From positions 49,177 to 113,176 of the forward strand of contig JAFLUA010000006.1 in NCBI GenBank assembly GCA_022508985.1: 64,000 nt of DNA. The letters run 5' to 3'. The position numbers and the translations under genes are program-made. Shown here in pieces: positions 37,074-44,963 of this stretch (position 1 is its first letter; each line of letters opens with the position of its first letter). Source of the DNA: Muribaculaceae bacterium (GTDB lineage Bacteria > Bacteroidota > Bacteroidia > Bacteroidales > Muribaculaceae). The notes beneath the pieces are model-generated. The model was not told the DNA's origin and did no database searches. It saw only the letters and a list, made by a program, of their open reading frames with translations.

Positions 37074-37741
37074 AGAAAAACGACAACCTACCCAGAGAAA
37101 AAGCTTTAAGTAAGGGTTTTAAGGCTCTTAGCGATGCCGAGCTAATGGCAATCCTCTTTGGCACTGGCATTAAAGGAAAAGGGGTGCTTGCCTTGTGTGA
37201 GGAGATTCTTGAAGAGTATGGCGGACATCTCAGTAAGATAGCGCGAACCGAAGCCCACGAGTTTATTAAGCAGCACAAAGGGATAGGCCCGGCTAAGGCT
37301 CTAACATTGCTCGCCGGTATTGAGTTAGGCGTAAGAGCGGCCTCCGATGCCGTCAGCATAGATGAGCCATCGATTACTTCGTCGAATACGGCATTTGAGT
37401 ATATGCACAAACACCTATATAACCTCGACCACGAGGAATTCTGGGTGTTGTTGTTGCGAAACAATCTGAAGCCTTTGCGTGAATTTAAGGTGGGGCAGGG
37501 GAGTCTCACGGCTACGGCCGTCGATGTGAAGATGGTGTTGCGCGAAGCCGTTATTAACAATGCGGCGGCCATGATGATTTTTCACAATCATCCTTCGGGG
37601 TCTTTGACGCCAAGTCCACAAGACGTGTCGTTGACAAGAAAGATTTCGGAGGGCGCTAAGTTGTTCGACATTAAAATGCTCGACCACATTATTGTCGGGC
37701 ATAACGCCTTCTATTCGTTTAACGATGAGGGTAAAATATAA
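37070..37741 (+). CDS. radC: RadC family protein (JAB1/MPN metalloprotease fold)
   Basis: This 223-residue protein has an N-terminal helix-hairpin-helix region (KIARTEAHEFIKQHKGIGPAKALTLLAGIELG) and a C-terminal JAB domain with FHNHPSGSLTPSPQD near 171-185, the zinc-binding HxH...D motif. Despite the name, a DNA-repair role has not been firmly shown for the family. It is the last gene of the operon that begins with the EamA transporter. Confidence 0.93.
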   Translation: MKKNDNLPREKALSKGFKALSDAELMAILFGTGIKGKGVLALCEEILEEYGGHLSKIARTEAHEFIKQHKGIGPAKALTLLAGIELGVRAASDAVSIDEPSITSSNTAFEYMHKHLYNLDHEEFWVLLLRNNLKPLREFKVGQGSLTATAVDVKMVLREAVINNAAAMMIFHNHPSGSLTPSPQDVSLTRKISEGAKLFDIKMLDHIIVGHNAFYSFNDEGKI

Positions 37742-37848
37742 CGGCGCAAAGGTTTAATCGCAACACCAAAATTTACGATATTTTAATTTTTATAAGCCCT
37801 AAAAGTTAATGTTGCGTTAAAATTTGACGCTTTATTAAACGATTTTCT

Positions 37849-37877
37849 GTTGTGTTTGTCAAAGGAGCAAACACAAC
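37849..37877 (+). promoter_or_regulatory. Perfect 10-bp leader hairpin upstream of a small periplasmic protein
   Basis: GTTGTGTTTG (37849-37858) pairs perfectly with CAAACACAAC (37868-37877) around a 9-base loop TCAAAGGAG. It ends 20 bases before the ATG at 37898 and has no T-run after it, so it does not look like a terminator. The loop carries an AGGAG sequence, unusual in this window. It may control translation or mRNA stability. Confidence 0.45.
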
Positions 37878-37897
37878 TCATAAAACGTAACACTACT

Positions 37898-38437
37898 ATG
37901 AAAAAGAAAATCTTAGGCTTAGCCTTAATCGCCGTATCTATGATTGCACTCCCCTCTGTGGCGCAAAACACCGACAACGCTTCGGTTAAAACCAACAAGG
38001 AAAAGAAAGTTAGACAGGATAAAAAGGTGGCGCATAAAGCACACAAAGAAGTATCTCCTTTCGACGGCCTCAATTTGAGCGACTCGCAGAAGTCTCAGCT
38101 TCAAGAACTCAATAAAAAGCGAGCTAATCAGCGTAAAGAAGATATGAAGCAGGCCGCTAAGCAACGCCACGAAAACGACTCCACTCTTCGTGCTCAACGG
38201 CTTGCCGACCGCAAAGCATACCTCGCCGACGTGAAAGCTATTATAGGCGCTGACCAATATGTGGTATTTCTTGAAAACTTCTACCTCAAGGCTGCCGATA
38301 ACAAAGCGTCTCAGCAAGTTAAACGAAATGTGCCTACCCATCGTGCTCCAGATCGCAGAATGGCACCAACGAAACGTCCCGACCGCAAGTTACAGCCTCA
38401 AAATGGCGAACAACATCCTACTCCCGACCAAAAATAA
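37898..38437 (+). CDS. Small secreted basic protein, possibly CpxP/Spy-like
   Basis: This 179-residue protein has a signal peptide MKKKILGLALIAVSMIALPSVAQ. The mature part is highly charged and helical: a Lys-rich stretch (KTNKEKKVRQDKKVAHKAHKE), then DGLNLSDSQKSQLQELNKKRANQRKEDMKQ, which resembles the LTxxQ helices of Spy/CpxP-type periplasmic chaperones, and a Pro/Arg-rich tail (THRAPDRRMAPTKRPDRK). Function is unknown; a periplasmic stress role is only a suggestion. The frame is open to 37850, but the ATG at 37898 gives the signal peptide. A perfect hairpin lies in its leader and a terminator follows at 38511. Confidence 0.7.
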   Translation: MKKKILGLALIAVSMIALPSVAQNTDNASVKTNKEKKVRQDKKVAHKAHKEVSPFDGLNLSDSQKSQLQELNKKRANQRKEDMKQAAKQRHENDSTLRAQRLADRKAYLADVKAIIGADQYVVFLENFYLKAADNKASQQVKRNVPTHRAPDRRMAPTKRPDRKLQPQNGEQHPTPDQK

Positions 38438-38510
38438 GCATAATAATACAATCTGTAAAAACTTAGTATAGCAATTTCCTGACTGCAGGAAGTCCATAAG
38501 TAGAGTTGGA

Positions 38511-38546
38511 GGGTGTGTCAATTAATTCTTGGCACACCCTTTTTTG
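38511..38546 (+). terminator. Rho-independent terminator
   Basis: GGGTGTGTCAA pairs with TTGGCACACCC around a 7-base loop, followed by six T. It lies about 75 bases after the stop of the small secreted protein at 38437. Confidence 0.85.
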
Positions 38547-38755
38547 CGTAGCTCCCCTTGTCTTCATCCTTATCGTCATCCCCCTCCCCCTCTCAGGAGA
38601 CAACCAGATCGTACAAATTAACAACAAAAGTCAACCATTTTCGGGCAGCCCCCTCTTATTTTTTTGTTTTTATCATGGAAAAACGTTTACGGCAAACATT
38701 GTTGTCATTTTAATTTTTTTAAGATGCGCTAATGCAATTACCGAAAATTTTTTAT

Positions 38756-38763
38756 TACCTTTG
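38756..38763 (+). promoter_or_regulatory. Candidate -7 promoter box for the small membrane protein
   Basis: TACCTTTG is an exact -7 match, 169 bases upstream of the ATG at 38932. No TTTG is at the ideal -33 position. If used, it gives a long leader that includes a 28-codon open frame. Confidence 0.4.
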
Positions 38764-38931
38764 AGAAGTTAATTTATTATCTTTCTTGTGAGCATCCTTC
38801 ATAAATTTGCGATGAAGATATTTGTATTGAAACCGAGTTTGGATGTGGGGGCTTTTTATTATGGTCTTGCGATGGACGATGCGATGAGCCTGATTTAGTA
38901 TATTGAATTATTAACTATTAATTAAGTATTT

Positions 38932-39369
38932 ATGAAGCATTTTTCTAAAACAACAGCTTTTTGGATTGCATTTGGCTTATCCATTCTTTTATTCGTAATT
39001 ACTTGTTGGTCAGCTATCTACACCGACACAACACCGTATTGGGTAGAGAGCCTTGGGTTCTTTATCCTTAGCTATATTTGTTTTCAAGAGTTTGCCAAGC
39101 GCATCGCCGATATAAGCCCTTGGTTTATTGGTGCGGCCATAATTTTAGGCCAAATACTTCTCCACATAGCAATTCGCATAAGTGATTTCTATGCATCTTT
39201 TGGATCTCTGATGATTGTCGCATCAACAATTGTAGCGGTACTGCTTGCCATATTTTGTTACAAAAAACAGCGGCCATATGCATTTGTAGTTTCTTATATC
39301 GTCATCTCTCTATTCAACTCTGTAGGAGCTGATTTGTGGAGAAAATTTATCGAAAGCTTGGCAGGTTAA
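38932..39369 (+). CDS. Small four-helix membrane protein of unknown function
   Basis: This 145-residue protein has four hydrophobic segments (about 10-30, 40-58, 64-85 and 90-112, with a further hydrophobic stretch near 118-132). I do not recognise a family. It ends LFNSVGADLWRKFIESLAG. It stands alone between two terminators, with a -7 box 169 bases upstream. The regular codon use and the terminator after it support a real gene. Confidence 0.65.
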   Translation: MKHFSKTTAFWIAFGLSILLFVITCWSAIYTDTTPYWVESLGFFILSYICFQEFAKRIADISPWFIGAAIILGQILLHIAIRISDFYASFGSLMIVASTIVAVLLAIFCYKKQRPYAFVVSYIVISLFNSVGADLWRKFIESLAG

Positions 39370-39683
39370 GAAATTTCTACTCAAAATCAATTGCGGTGCA
39401 AAAGCACCGAGTTGAATTTGACACAAGGCAAGACATTTTCAGTGGCGTCTTGCCTTTGTCGTTTTTTTTACGCCCAAATTTTGAATAGGAGCCAAGATGT
39501 GATGATAGATGGCCGCCCGGAATTTGAGGGCTTTTTACCGTTCATTTGTCAAAAATCGCCTAAAATTAGTCGGATACGCCGCTTTGAATACACTTTTTAA
39601 CTGATATATAACGTGTATATGGAAAATTTTTACGACTTTTGCACTTTGAAAAAGTGGCTACATGCCGCTGAGTACAAAACATT
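39370..39683. other. Intergenic region before lpxD
   Basis: The gap holds a strong terminator (39425-39470). The rest is AT-rich. A clear TAnnTTTG box is not seen before lpxD; a degenerate candidate TACGACTTTTG lies near 39631-39641. A 69-codon open frame at 39391-39600 crosses the terminator and is not credible. Confidence 0.5.
39425..39470 (+). terminator. Rho-independent terminator
   Basis: AAGGCAAGAC pairs with GTCTTGCCTT around a 12-base loop, followed closely by a run of eight T. It lies 55 bases after the stop of the small membrane protein. Confidence 0.8.
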
Positions 39684-40712
39684 ATGCAGTTGACAGCAAA
39701 AATAATAGCTCAATATATAGGCGGAACTGTTGAAGGCGATGCCGACGTTTCCGTCAATAATTTTGCCAAGATAGAAGAGGCTACGCCCGGAACACTTACG
39801 TTTCTGGCCAACCCTAAGTACACACCACATATATACACCACAGGCGCATCAATAGTCTTGGTGGCTAACGATTTTGTCGCCGAGCACCCTGTTGCGGCCA
39901 CGCTGATACGTGTTGCCGACCCATACTCGGCCCTCTCGGCACTGATGGCCCTTGCGGCTCAAGTTTTGCAGCCAAGCCCCACCGGCGTTGAGAGCGCATG
40001 CCATATAGCCGATGGCGTGGAAATACCCGACGATTGCTATGTCGGGGCCTTTGCATATATCTCGCCGGGGGTAAAACTCGGACGAAATGTCAAAATCTAT
40101 CCCCAAGTATATGTCGGCGACGGCGTAGTTATAGGCGATGATACGGTGCTTTATCCCGGCGTTAAGGTTTACTATGGCTGCAAGATTGGCAAACGATGCA
40201 TTATTCATGCCGGTGCCGTTATCGGTGCCGATGGTTTTGGCTTTGCCCCCGATGCCGCTGGCGTTTACCATAAGATACCGCAACTCGGCATTGTCGAAAT
40301 AGCCGACGATGTGGAGATTGGTGCAAATACCACTATCGATCGCTCTACGATGGGGCGTACGTTCATCGACCATGGCGTTAAACTCGACAATCTTATACAG
40401 ATAGCCCATAATGTAGAAGTAGGAAACGATACGGTGATGGCTTCGCAAGTTGGTGTTGCCGGGTCGGCTAAGATAGGAGCTCACTGCATGATTGGAGGAC
40501 AGGTTGGCGTTGCCGGTCACCTCACTATCGGCGACAATGTAACTATCGGCGCGCAGAGCGGTATACCTAAGAGTGTGCCCGACGGAAGCCGTCTGATGGG
40601 ATATCCTGCAGTCCCCGCAGGCGATTTCGCCCGTTTGGTGGCTTTACAGAAAAAACTGGGCAACTTGTTCTCGCGTGTCGACCATATTGAAGAAATTCTT
40701 AAAGAAAAATAA
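39684..40712 (+). CDS. lpxD: UDP-3-O-acylglucosamine N-acyltransferase
   Basis: This 342-residue protein has an N-terminal uridine-binding domain (about 1-100, with [11 protein letters not shown]) and a left-handed beta-helix of hexapeptide repeats (about 105-315, e.g. [40 protein letters not shown]). The catalytic histidine lies in [21 protein letters not shown]. It adds the second hydroxyacyl chain to the lipid A precursor, in the cytoplasm. It heads the lpxD-lpxC/fabZ-lpxA operon. Confidence 0.95.
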   Translation: MQLTAKIIAQYIGGTVEGDADVSVNNFAKIEEATPGTLTFLANPKYTPHIYTTGASIVLVANDFVAEHPVAATLIRVADPYSALSALMALAAQVLQPSPTGVESACHIADGVEIPDDCYVGAFAYISPGVKLGRNVKIYPQVYVGDGVVIGDDTVLYPGVKVYYGCKIGKRCIIHAGAVIGADGFGFAPDAAGVYHKIPQLGIVEIADDVEIGANTTIDRSTMGRTFIDHGVKLDNLIQIAHNVEVGNDTVMASQVGVAGSAKIGAHCMIGGQVGVAGHLTIGDNVTIGAQSGIPKSVPDGSRLMGYPAVPAGDFARLVALQKKLGNLFSRVDHIEEILKEK

Positions 40713-40728
40713 AGATATATACCCTGCT

Positions 40729-42111
40729 ATGAAGCAATTAACTCTTAAAGGTGAGTTTACTCTCCGCGGCAAAGGATTACACACAGGAGCTCATATCGAA
40801 GCTACTTTTTGCCCGGCTCCCGATAACCACGGATATAAAATACAACGTACCGACCTCGAAGACCAGCCAATTATAGATGCACTTGCAGAAAATGTCGTAT
40901 CAACGATGCGTGGCACAGTGGTGGCTAAAGGTGAGGCTACGGTTAGCACTATCGAGCACGCCATGTCGGCACTGTATGCTTGTGGTGTTGATAACTGCCT
41001 GATAAAGGTCAATGGCCCCGAAATACCTATCCTCGACGGAAGCGCCAAACCTTTCTACGACGCTATTTTAGAGGTGGGACTCGAAGAGCAAAGTTCCGAC
41101 AAAGATTTCTATTACGTTAAACATAAGGTTGAAGTTGTCGACCCGGAGACAGGCTCGAAACTTATGCTTTTGCCCGACGATGAATTTAGTCTCGATGTCA
41201 AAGTAAATTTCGAGTCGGAAGTACTTGCCAACCAGTATGCAACATTAGACCATATTGCCGATTTCGGCACCGAGATAGCGCGGGCCCGCACATTTGTGTT
41301 TGTTCGTGAAGTAGATGAATTATTCAAGGCCGGCCTTATCAAAGGCGGCGACCTTGATAACGCTATAGTAATATATGAGCAGGCTAAGCCACAAGAAGAG
41401 CTTGACAAACTTGCCGACCTTATAGGCGTGCCTCACCACAACGCCGATGTGTTCGGTTTCATCAACGAGCGTCCGTTGATAGCTCCCAATGAGCCAGCGC
41501 GCCATAAACTAATGGATCTTATCGGCGATATTTCGCTCATAGGGCGTCCGCTTAAAGGACGTGTGATAGCAACGAAACCCGGACATACCGTCAACGTTCA
41601 ACTCGCGAAAGCCCTCCGGAGTGATATCAAACGCCAAGAAATACAGGCGCCGATATACAATCCCAATCAAGAGCCGCTGATGGATAACAACGAAATACGC
41701 CGTTGCATCCCTCATCGCTACCCATTCCTCTTGGTTGATAAGGTTATCGACAAGAGCGATAATTTCATTGTCGGTGTAAAAAATGTGACCACCAACGAAC
41801 CCTTCTTCCAAGGCCACTTCCCGCAAGAGCCTGTAATGCCGGGAGTCCTTCTCGTCGAAGCGATGGCGCAGACGGGCGGATTGCTCGTGCTGAGCGTAGT
41901 TGATGAGCCGGAACGTTATTCTACCTACTTCATGAAGATCGACAATGTGAAGTTCCGTCAAAAAGTAGTGCCCGGAGATACTCTGATATTCCACGTGTCG
42001 TTTATGACACCTCTACGTCGTGGCATGGCTGTGATGAAAGGTCGTGCTTTTGTAGGCGAAAAAGTGGTGAGTGAGTGTGAGTTTATGGCTCAAATTATAA
42101 AAAACAAATAA
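40729..42111 (+). CDS. Bifunctional LpxC deacetylase - FabZ dehydratase fusion
   Basis: This 460-residue fusion is typical of Bacteroidetes. Residues 1 to ~305 are LpxC (UDP-3-O-acyl-GlcNAc deacetylase), with TLKGEFTLRGKGLHTG, the zinc-ligand block STIEHAMSALYACGVDN and HKLMDLIGDISLIGRPLKG. Residues ~315-460 are FabZ (3-hydroxyacyl-ACP dehydratase), with IPHRYPFLLVDKV (catalytic His) and GHFPQEPVMPGVLLVEAMAQTGG. The fusion ties the committed step of lipid A to fatty-acid synthesis. The frame is open back to 40675 within lpxD, but the ATG at 40729 fits the LpxC N-terminus. Confidence 0.95.
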   Translation: MKQLTLKGEFTLRGKGLHTGAHIEATFCPAPDNHGYKIQRTDLEDQPIIDALAENVVSTMRGTVVAKGEATVSTIEHAMSALYACGVDNCLIKVNGPEIPILDGSAKPFYDAILEVGLEEQSSDKDFYYVKHKVEVVDPETGSKLMLLPDDEFSLDVKVNFESEVLANQYATLDHIADFGTEIARARTFVFVREVDELFKAGLIKGGDLDNAIVIYEQAKPQEELDKLADLIGVPHHNADVFGFINERPLIAPNEPARHKLMDLIGDISLIGRPLKGRVIATKPGHTVNVQLAKALRSDIKRQEIQAPIYNPNQEPLMDNNEIRRCIPHRYPFLLVDKVIDKSDNFIVGVKNVTTNEPFFQGHFPQEPVMPGVLLVEAMAQTGGLLVLSVVDEPERYSTYFMKIDNVKFRQKVVPGDTLIFHVSFMTPLRRGMAVMKGRAFVGEKVVSECEFMAQIIKNK

Positions 42112-42120
42112 TAGAGAGCA

Positions 42121-42900
42121 ATGAAACAACCGTTGGCATACGTCCATCCGGCTGCTAAGTTAGCACCTGGTGTTGTGGTTGACCCTTTTGTTACAATCGA
42201 CCAAAATGTCGAAATTGGCGAAGGGACACGTATCGGTAGTAATGTTACCATTCTCGAGGGTACGAGGATAGGCAAGAATTGCACAATATTCCCGGGGGCT
42301 GTAGTCGGAGCTATCCCGCAAGACCTCAAATTTAATGGCGAAGACACGCTCGCTATTATCGGCGATAATACAACACTGCGCGAGTTTGTAACGGTAAACC
42401 GCGGCACTGCCGCTCGCGGCCGTACGGTAGTAGGTAGTAACACTCTCATTATGGCATATAGCCATGTCGCTCACGATTGTATTGTCGGCGACAACGTCAT
42501 TATAAGCAATGCGACACAGCTCGCCGGCGAGGTGATAGTCGATGATTATGCCGTGATTGGCGGTGGCAGCTTGGTGCACCAGTTCTGCCACATCGGGGCT
42601 CATGTAATGCTACAGGGTGGAGCACTCGTAAACAAAGATATACCACCCTTTGTCAAAGCCGCACGAGAGCCCATAAGCTATACCGGTATAAACTCTGTTG
42701 GCTTGAGGCGCAGAAACTTCAGCAGCGAAACTATCCGCGAGATACAAGAAATATACCGCTACCTATATATGAACGGTATGAACATCAGCGAGGCGATAGA
42801 GCGTATTGAAGAAGAATTGCCGGCCACGAAAGAACGTGATGAGATTTTGCAGTTTGTCCGTAACTCTAAGCGCGGTGTTATCACCTTGCGTAACGGATAG
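42121..42900 (+). CDS. lpxA: Acyl-ACP--UDP-N-acetylglucosamine O-acyltransferase
   Basis: This 259-residue left-handed beta-helix protein performs the first step of lipid A synthesis. Hexapeptide repeats begin YVHPAAKLAPGVVVDPFVTIDQNVEIG; signature blocks are GAIPQDLKF, LREFVTVNRGTA, MAYSHVAHDCIVG with the catalytic histidine, and GINSVGLRRRNFS. The C-terminal helical part is normal. It lies 9 bases after the lpxC-fabZ gene and 16 bases before the RNase P RNA. Confidence 0.95.
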   Translation: MKQPLAYVHPAAKLAPGVVVDPFVTIDQNVEIGEGTRIGSNVTILEGTRIGKNCTIFPGAVVGAIPQDLKFNGEDTLAIIGDNTTLREFVTVNRGTAARGRTVVGSNTLIMAYSHVAHDCIVGDNVIISNATQLAGEVIVDDYAVIGGGSLVHQFCHIGAHVMLQGGALVNKDIPPFVKAAREPISYTGINSVGLRRRNFSSETIREIQEIYRYLYMNGMNISEAIERIEEELPATKERDEILQFVRNSKRGVITLRNG

Positions 42901-42916
42901 ACCGCGATTACGATAT

Positions 42917-43288
42917 ACGCATAGCCGGAGGGTCCGTCGCTCGTTGATTTATAAGCAGCGAGAGGAAAGTCCGGGCAACATAGAGCACCATATTTCCTAA
43001 CGGGAAGCTATCGGCGACGGTAGAGTAATGTGACAGAAAATAACCGCCTCTCACGAGGCAAGGGTGAAAAGGTGAGGTAAGAGCTCACCGGGCGCCACAG
43101 CGATATGGCGTGCCGCACATCTTATGGGTTGCAAGGTCAAGTATACCGGCATTTAAGGGTAGCTCGTCCATTGCCGGGGGGTAGACCGCTCACGGCCTCA
43201 GGGCCAGATAAATGACGGACGGCGCGGCATAACTCTGTAATAGACAGTATGCCGGCTACATAACCCGGCTTATACTCCGACTATGTGT
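42917..43288 (+). ncRNA. rnpB: RNase P RNA (type A)
   Basis: This catalytic RNA trims the 5' leader of pre-tRNAs. The conserved core is plain: GAGGAAAGTCCGGGC near 42960, ACAGAAAATAACCGCC near 43033, AAGGGTGAAAAGGTGAGGTA near 43061, and AGATAAATGACGG near 43206 with the 3' block ACATAACCCGGCTTAT. The ends pair: CGCATAGCCGGAG at the 5' end with CTCCGACTATGTG at the 3' end. A run of eight T follows, serving as terminator. It starts 16 bases after lpxA with no clear promoter of its own between them, though one could lie inside lpxA. Ends are estimated from the P1 helix. Confidence 0.93.
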
Positions 43289-43320
43289 TTTTTTTAATAA
43301 CTCTAAATTGAGATTGTATA

Positions 43321-43755
43321 ATGGCAGAAAAAGACGATTGGATCACTTATCCTACTGTTGACGACAACGGAAATACTATCATCGTAACCGGTCGTCTTGA
43401 TGTCGAAAAGTTTCGTAGTCGTGAGCGTAATAATATTCGCGTTGAAATAACGCTCCCATATACAGTGTCGGGCCACTTAGGTTTTCCCGATGATGAGTCA
43501 TCACGTCTATTGGAAGCTATTACAAATTCCTTTGAGGCTAATTTGAAAGGAAAAAATACGGCAATTCTCACCGGGATATACACCGGAGCCGGAGAGCGTA
43601 ATTGGGTTTTCTATACTTTTGCAACACAGGTGTTCAATAGCTTCTTAAATCGTGCTTTAGCTGATTTCCCGCTTCTGCCACTTAAAATATATGCCGAAAA
43701 CGACCCCGATTGGGCTGAATACGATGAAATGATTGGTGCAATAACCGAGTCATAA
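43321..43755 (+). CDS. DUF695-like small protein
   Basis: This 144-residue soluble protein starts MAEKDDWITYPTVDDNGNTIIVTGRLDVEKF. Its text (TAILTGIYTGAGERNWVFYTFATQVFNSFLNRAL, then PLKIYAENDPDWAEYDEM) matches what I recall of DUF695, whose function is unknown. It begins about 30 bases after the RNase P terminator. No signal peptide or membrane span is present. Family assignment is moderate. Confidence 0.7.
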   Translation: MAEKDDWITYPTVDDNGNTIIVTGRLDVEKFRSRERNNIRVEITLPYTVSGHLGFPDDESSRLLEAITNSFEANLKGKNTAILTGIYTGAGERNWVFYTFATQVFNSFLNRALADFPLLPLKIYAENDPDWAEYDEMIGAITES

Positions 43756-43789
43756 CCAAATCAGCGATTTAGAGTTAATACAATATTTG

Positions 43790-43822
43790 CCTTGTTGTGC
43801 CCTTGTTGTACCGTTGTTGTAT
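43790..43822 (+). repeat. Three tandem 11-bp repeats (TTGTTGT core)
   Basis: CCTTGTTGTGC (43790-43800), CCTTGTTGTAC (43801-43811) and CGTTGTTGTAT (43812-43822) are direct, adjacent and in phase with one helical turn. A second small tandem, GCAGTTTTC/GCAGTTTTG, follows near 43834-43851. They lie directly upstream of the promoter at 43861-43893. Confidence 0.7.
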
Positions 43823-43860
43823 GTTGTGTTACTGCAGTTTTCGCAGTTTTGACCATATCT

Positions 43861-43893
43861 TTTGGTTAGCATTGTAAAATTTTAGTATATTTG
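43861..43893 (+). promoter_or_regulatory. Promoter for the DUF5683-like protein gene
   Basis: TTTG at 43861-43864, a 21-base spacer and TATATTTG at 43886-43893 match the Bacteroidota consensus. The leader would be about 80 bases. Tandem repeats lie just upstream. Confidence 0.7.
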
Positions 43894-43980
43894 CAAAACA
43901 TTTACGCAGGTTTTATCTGCTACAGAATAAAGTAACCGACAGAGTGAGTGACTCTAAATCGTAATATCTAAGCTAAATAT

Positions 43981-44865
43981 ATGAAAAACAATAAGGTACT
44001 CGGGCTATTCTTGGCTGCCATATTCATTTTTCTTCCATTGGTGGCACTTAGCGAAACTGCTCCACGCTGGATTGATAAAGGCGTGAAAGAGCTTGATAAA
44101 GGGCGCTCCAATTCTTCGTATAGCTTCCACGTATTGCATTACGTAGAACCGATCATAGGCACGGGGACAGTGGGTATCGGTAAAACAGACCTTCTTGTAG
44201 CTTATGCCGACTCGCTGTATAATGAAACACGTGGTGGCGCTGTGGTTGTCGATAGCATCCCCGCCTTGGCCGAAGCCCCGACCACATATATATTGAAATT
44301 GGGTAGTGAAGCGACTCCGGTAACGGTGTATGCGCAGCTTGTCGACTATTATGAAGAAACGGAAGACTTCCCCGATGGTTTATACGAGTATAACTTATAC
44401 CAATTATATGCTATTTCGCAACCGAACGTAGAGCCTCAGTTCGACGAATTCGCATTGACAAATAGATACAACGCTTTACCCATTGCCATGTCGATAATTC
44501 CGGGTGCCGGTCAGATTTATAAAGGGCAGGTGGCTAAAGGTATTATCATATTGGGAGCTGAAGTGGCGATGCTTGCAGGCACTTTATATGGCACATTCGA
44601 GTATCATCACTATAAGAAACTAGCTAAAGACCACTCTGAATTCTACGAAAATTATATTAGCAAGACAAATACGTTCAAGCAGTTGCGATTGTTTTGCGCG
44701 GTGGCGGGTGCCGGTTTGTATGCATACAACCTTTTTGATGCGGCATTGTGTAATGGAGCGAGATATGTGAAAATCACCCGCAAAAACGAGCAGCCCATAA
44801 AACTCTCATTCGTGCCAATGGTGTCGCCCGAAACGACCGGTGTGAGTCTTTGCTTGTCGTTCTGA
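43981..44865 (+). CDS. Exported protein with a DUF5683-like C-terminal membrane region
   Basis: This 294-residue protein has a signal peptide (NKVLGLFLAAIFIFLPLVALSE). The N-terminal half is a soluble domain I do not recognise (SFHVLHYVEPIIGTGTVGIGKTDLLVAYADSLYNE). The second half carries ALPIAMSIIPGAGQIYKGQVAKGIIILGAEVAMLAGTLYG and a later hydrophobic segment (LFCAVAGAGLYAYNLFDAALC), the pattern of DUF5683-type Bacteroidetes proteins. The function is unknown. It precedes the polysaccharide locus by about 100 bases and may be co-transcribed with it. Confidence 0.65.
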   Translation: MKNNKVLGLFLAAIFIFLPLVALSETAPRWIDKGVKELDKGRSNSSYSFHVLHYVEPIIGTGTVGIGKTDLLVAYADSLYNETRGGAVVVDSIPALAEAPTTYILKLGSEATPVTVYAQLVDYYEETEDFPDGLYEYNLYQLYAISQPNVEPQFDEFALTNRYNALPIAMSIIPGAGQIYKGQVAKGIIILGAEVAMLAGTLYGTFEYHHYKKLAKDHSEFYENYISKTNTFKQLRLFCAVAGAGLYAYNLFDAALCNGARYVKITRKNEQPIKLSFVPMVSPETTGVSLCLSF

Positions 44866-44963
44866 TGCTATTCGTTCTGCGGCCTCTTTCTCTCGTTTGT
44901 TGCCATGCCTATATGCTATAGCAAGATTTGTGGCTACTAGGCAACAACTACCGATAAATCGAT

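Larger units (their letters stand above)
38438..38931. other. Intergenic region with terminator, C-rich stretch and promoter
   Basis: This 494-base gap holds a strong terminator (38511-38546), a C-rich low-complexity stretch near 38575-38600, and a -7 box at 38756-38763. A 28-codon open frame at 38812-38898 (MKIFVLKPSLDVGAFYYGLAMDDAMSLI) sits between that box and the next gene. It has no other support. An 88-codon open frame at 38506-38772 crosses the terminator and is not credible. Confidence 0.5.

Noticed and set aside
37849..37877. Terminator of radC
   Set aside because: The hairpin has no T-run after it and lies more than 100 bases past the radC stop, close to the next start codon.
38506..38772. 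88-codon frame
   Set aside because: It crosses a strong terminator and a promoter box, and has low-complexity text.
39391..39600. 69-codon frame
   Set aside because: It includes the terminator at 39425-39470.
42806..43000. 64-codon frame
   Set aside because: It overlaps the end of lpxA and the 5' part of the RNase P RNA.
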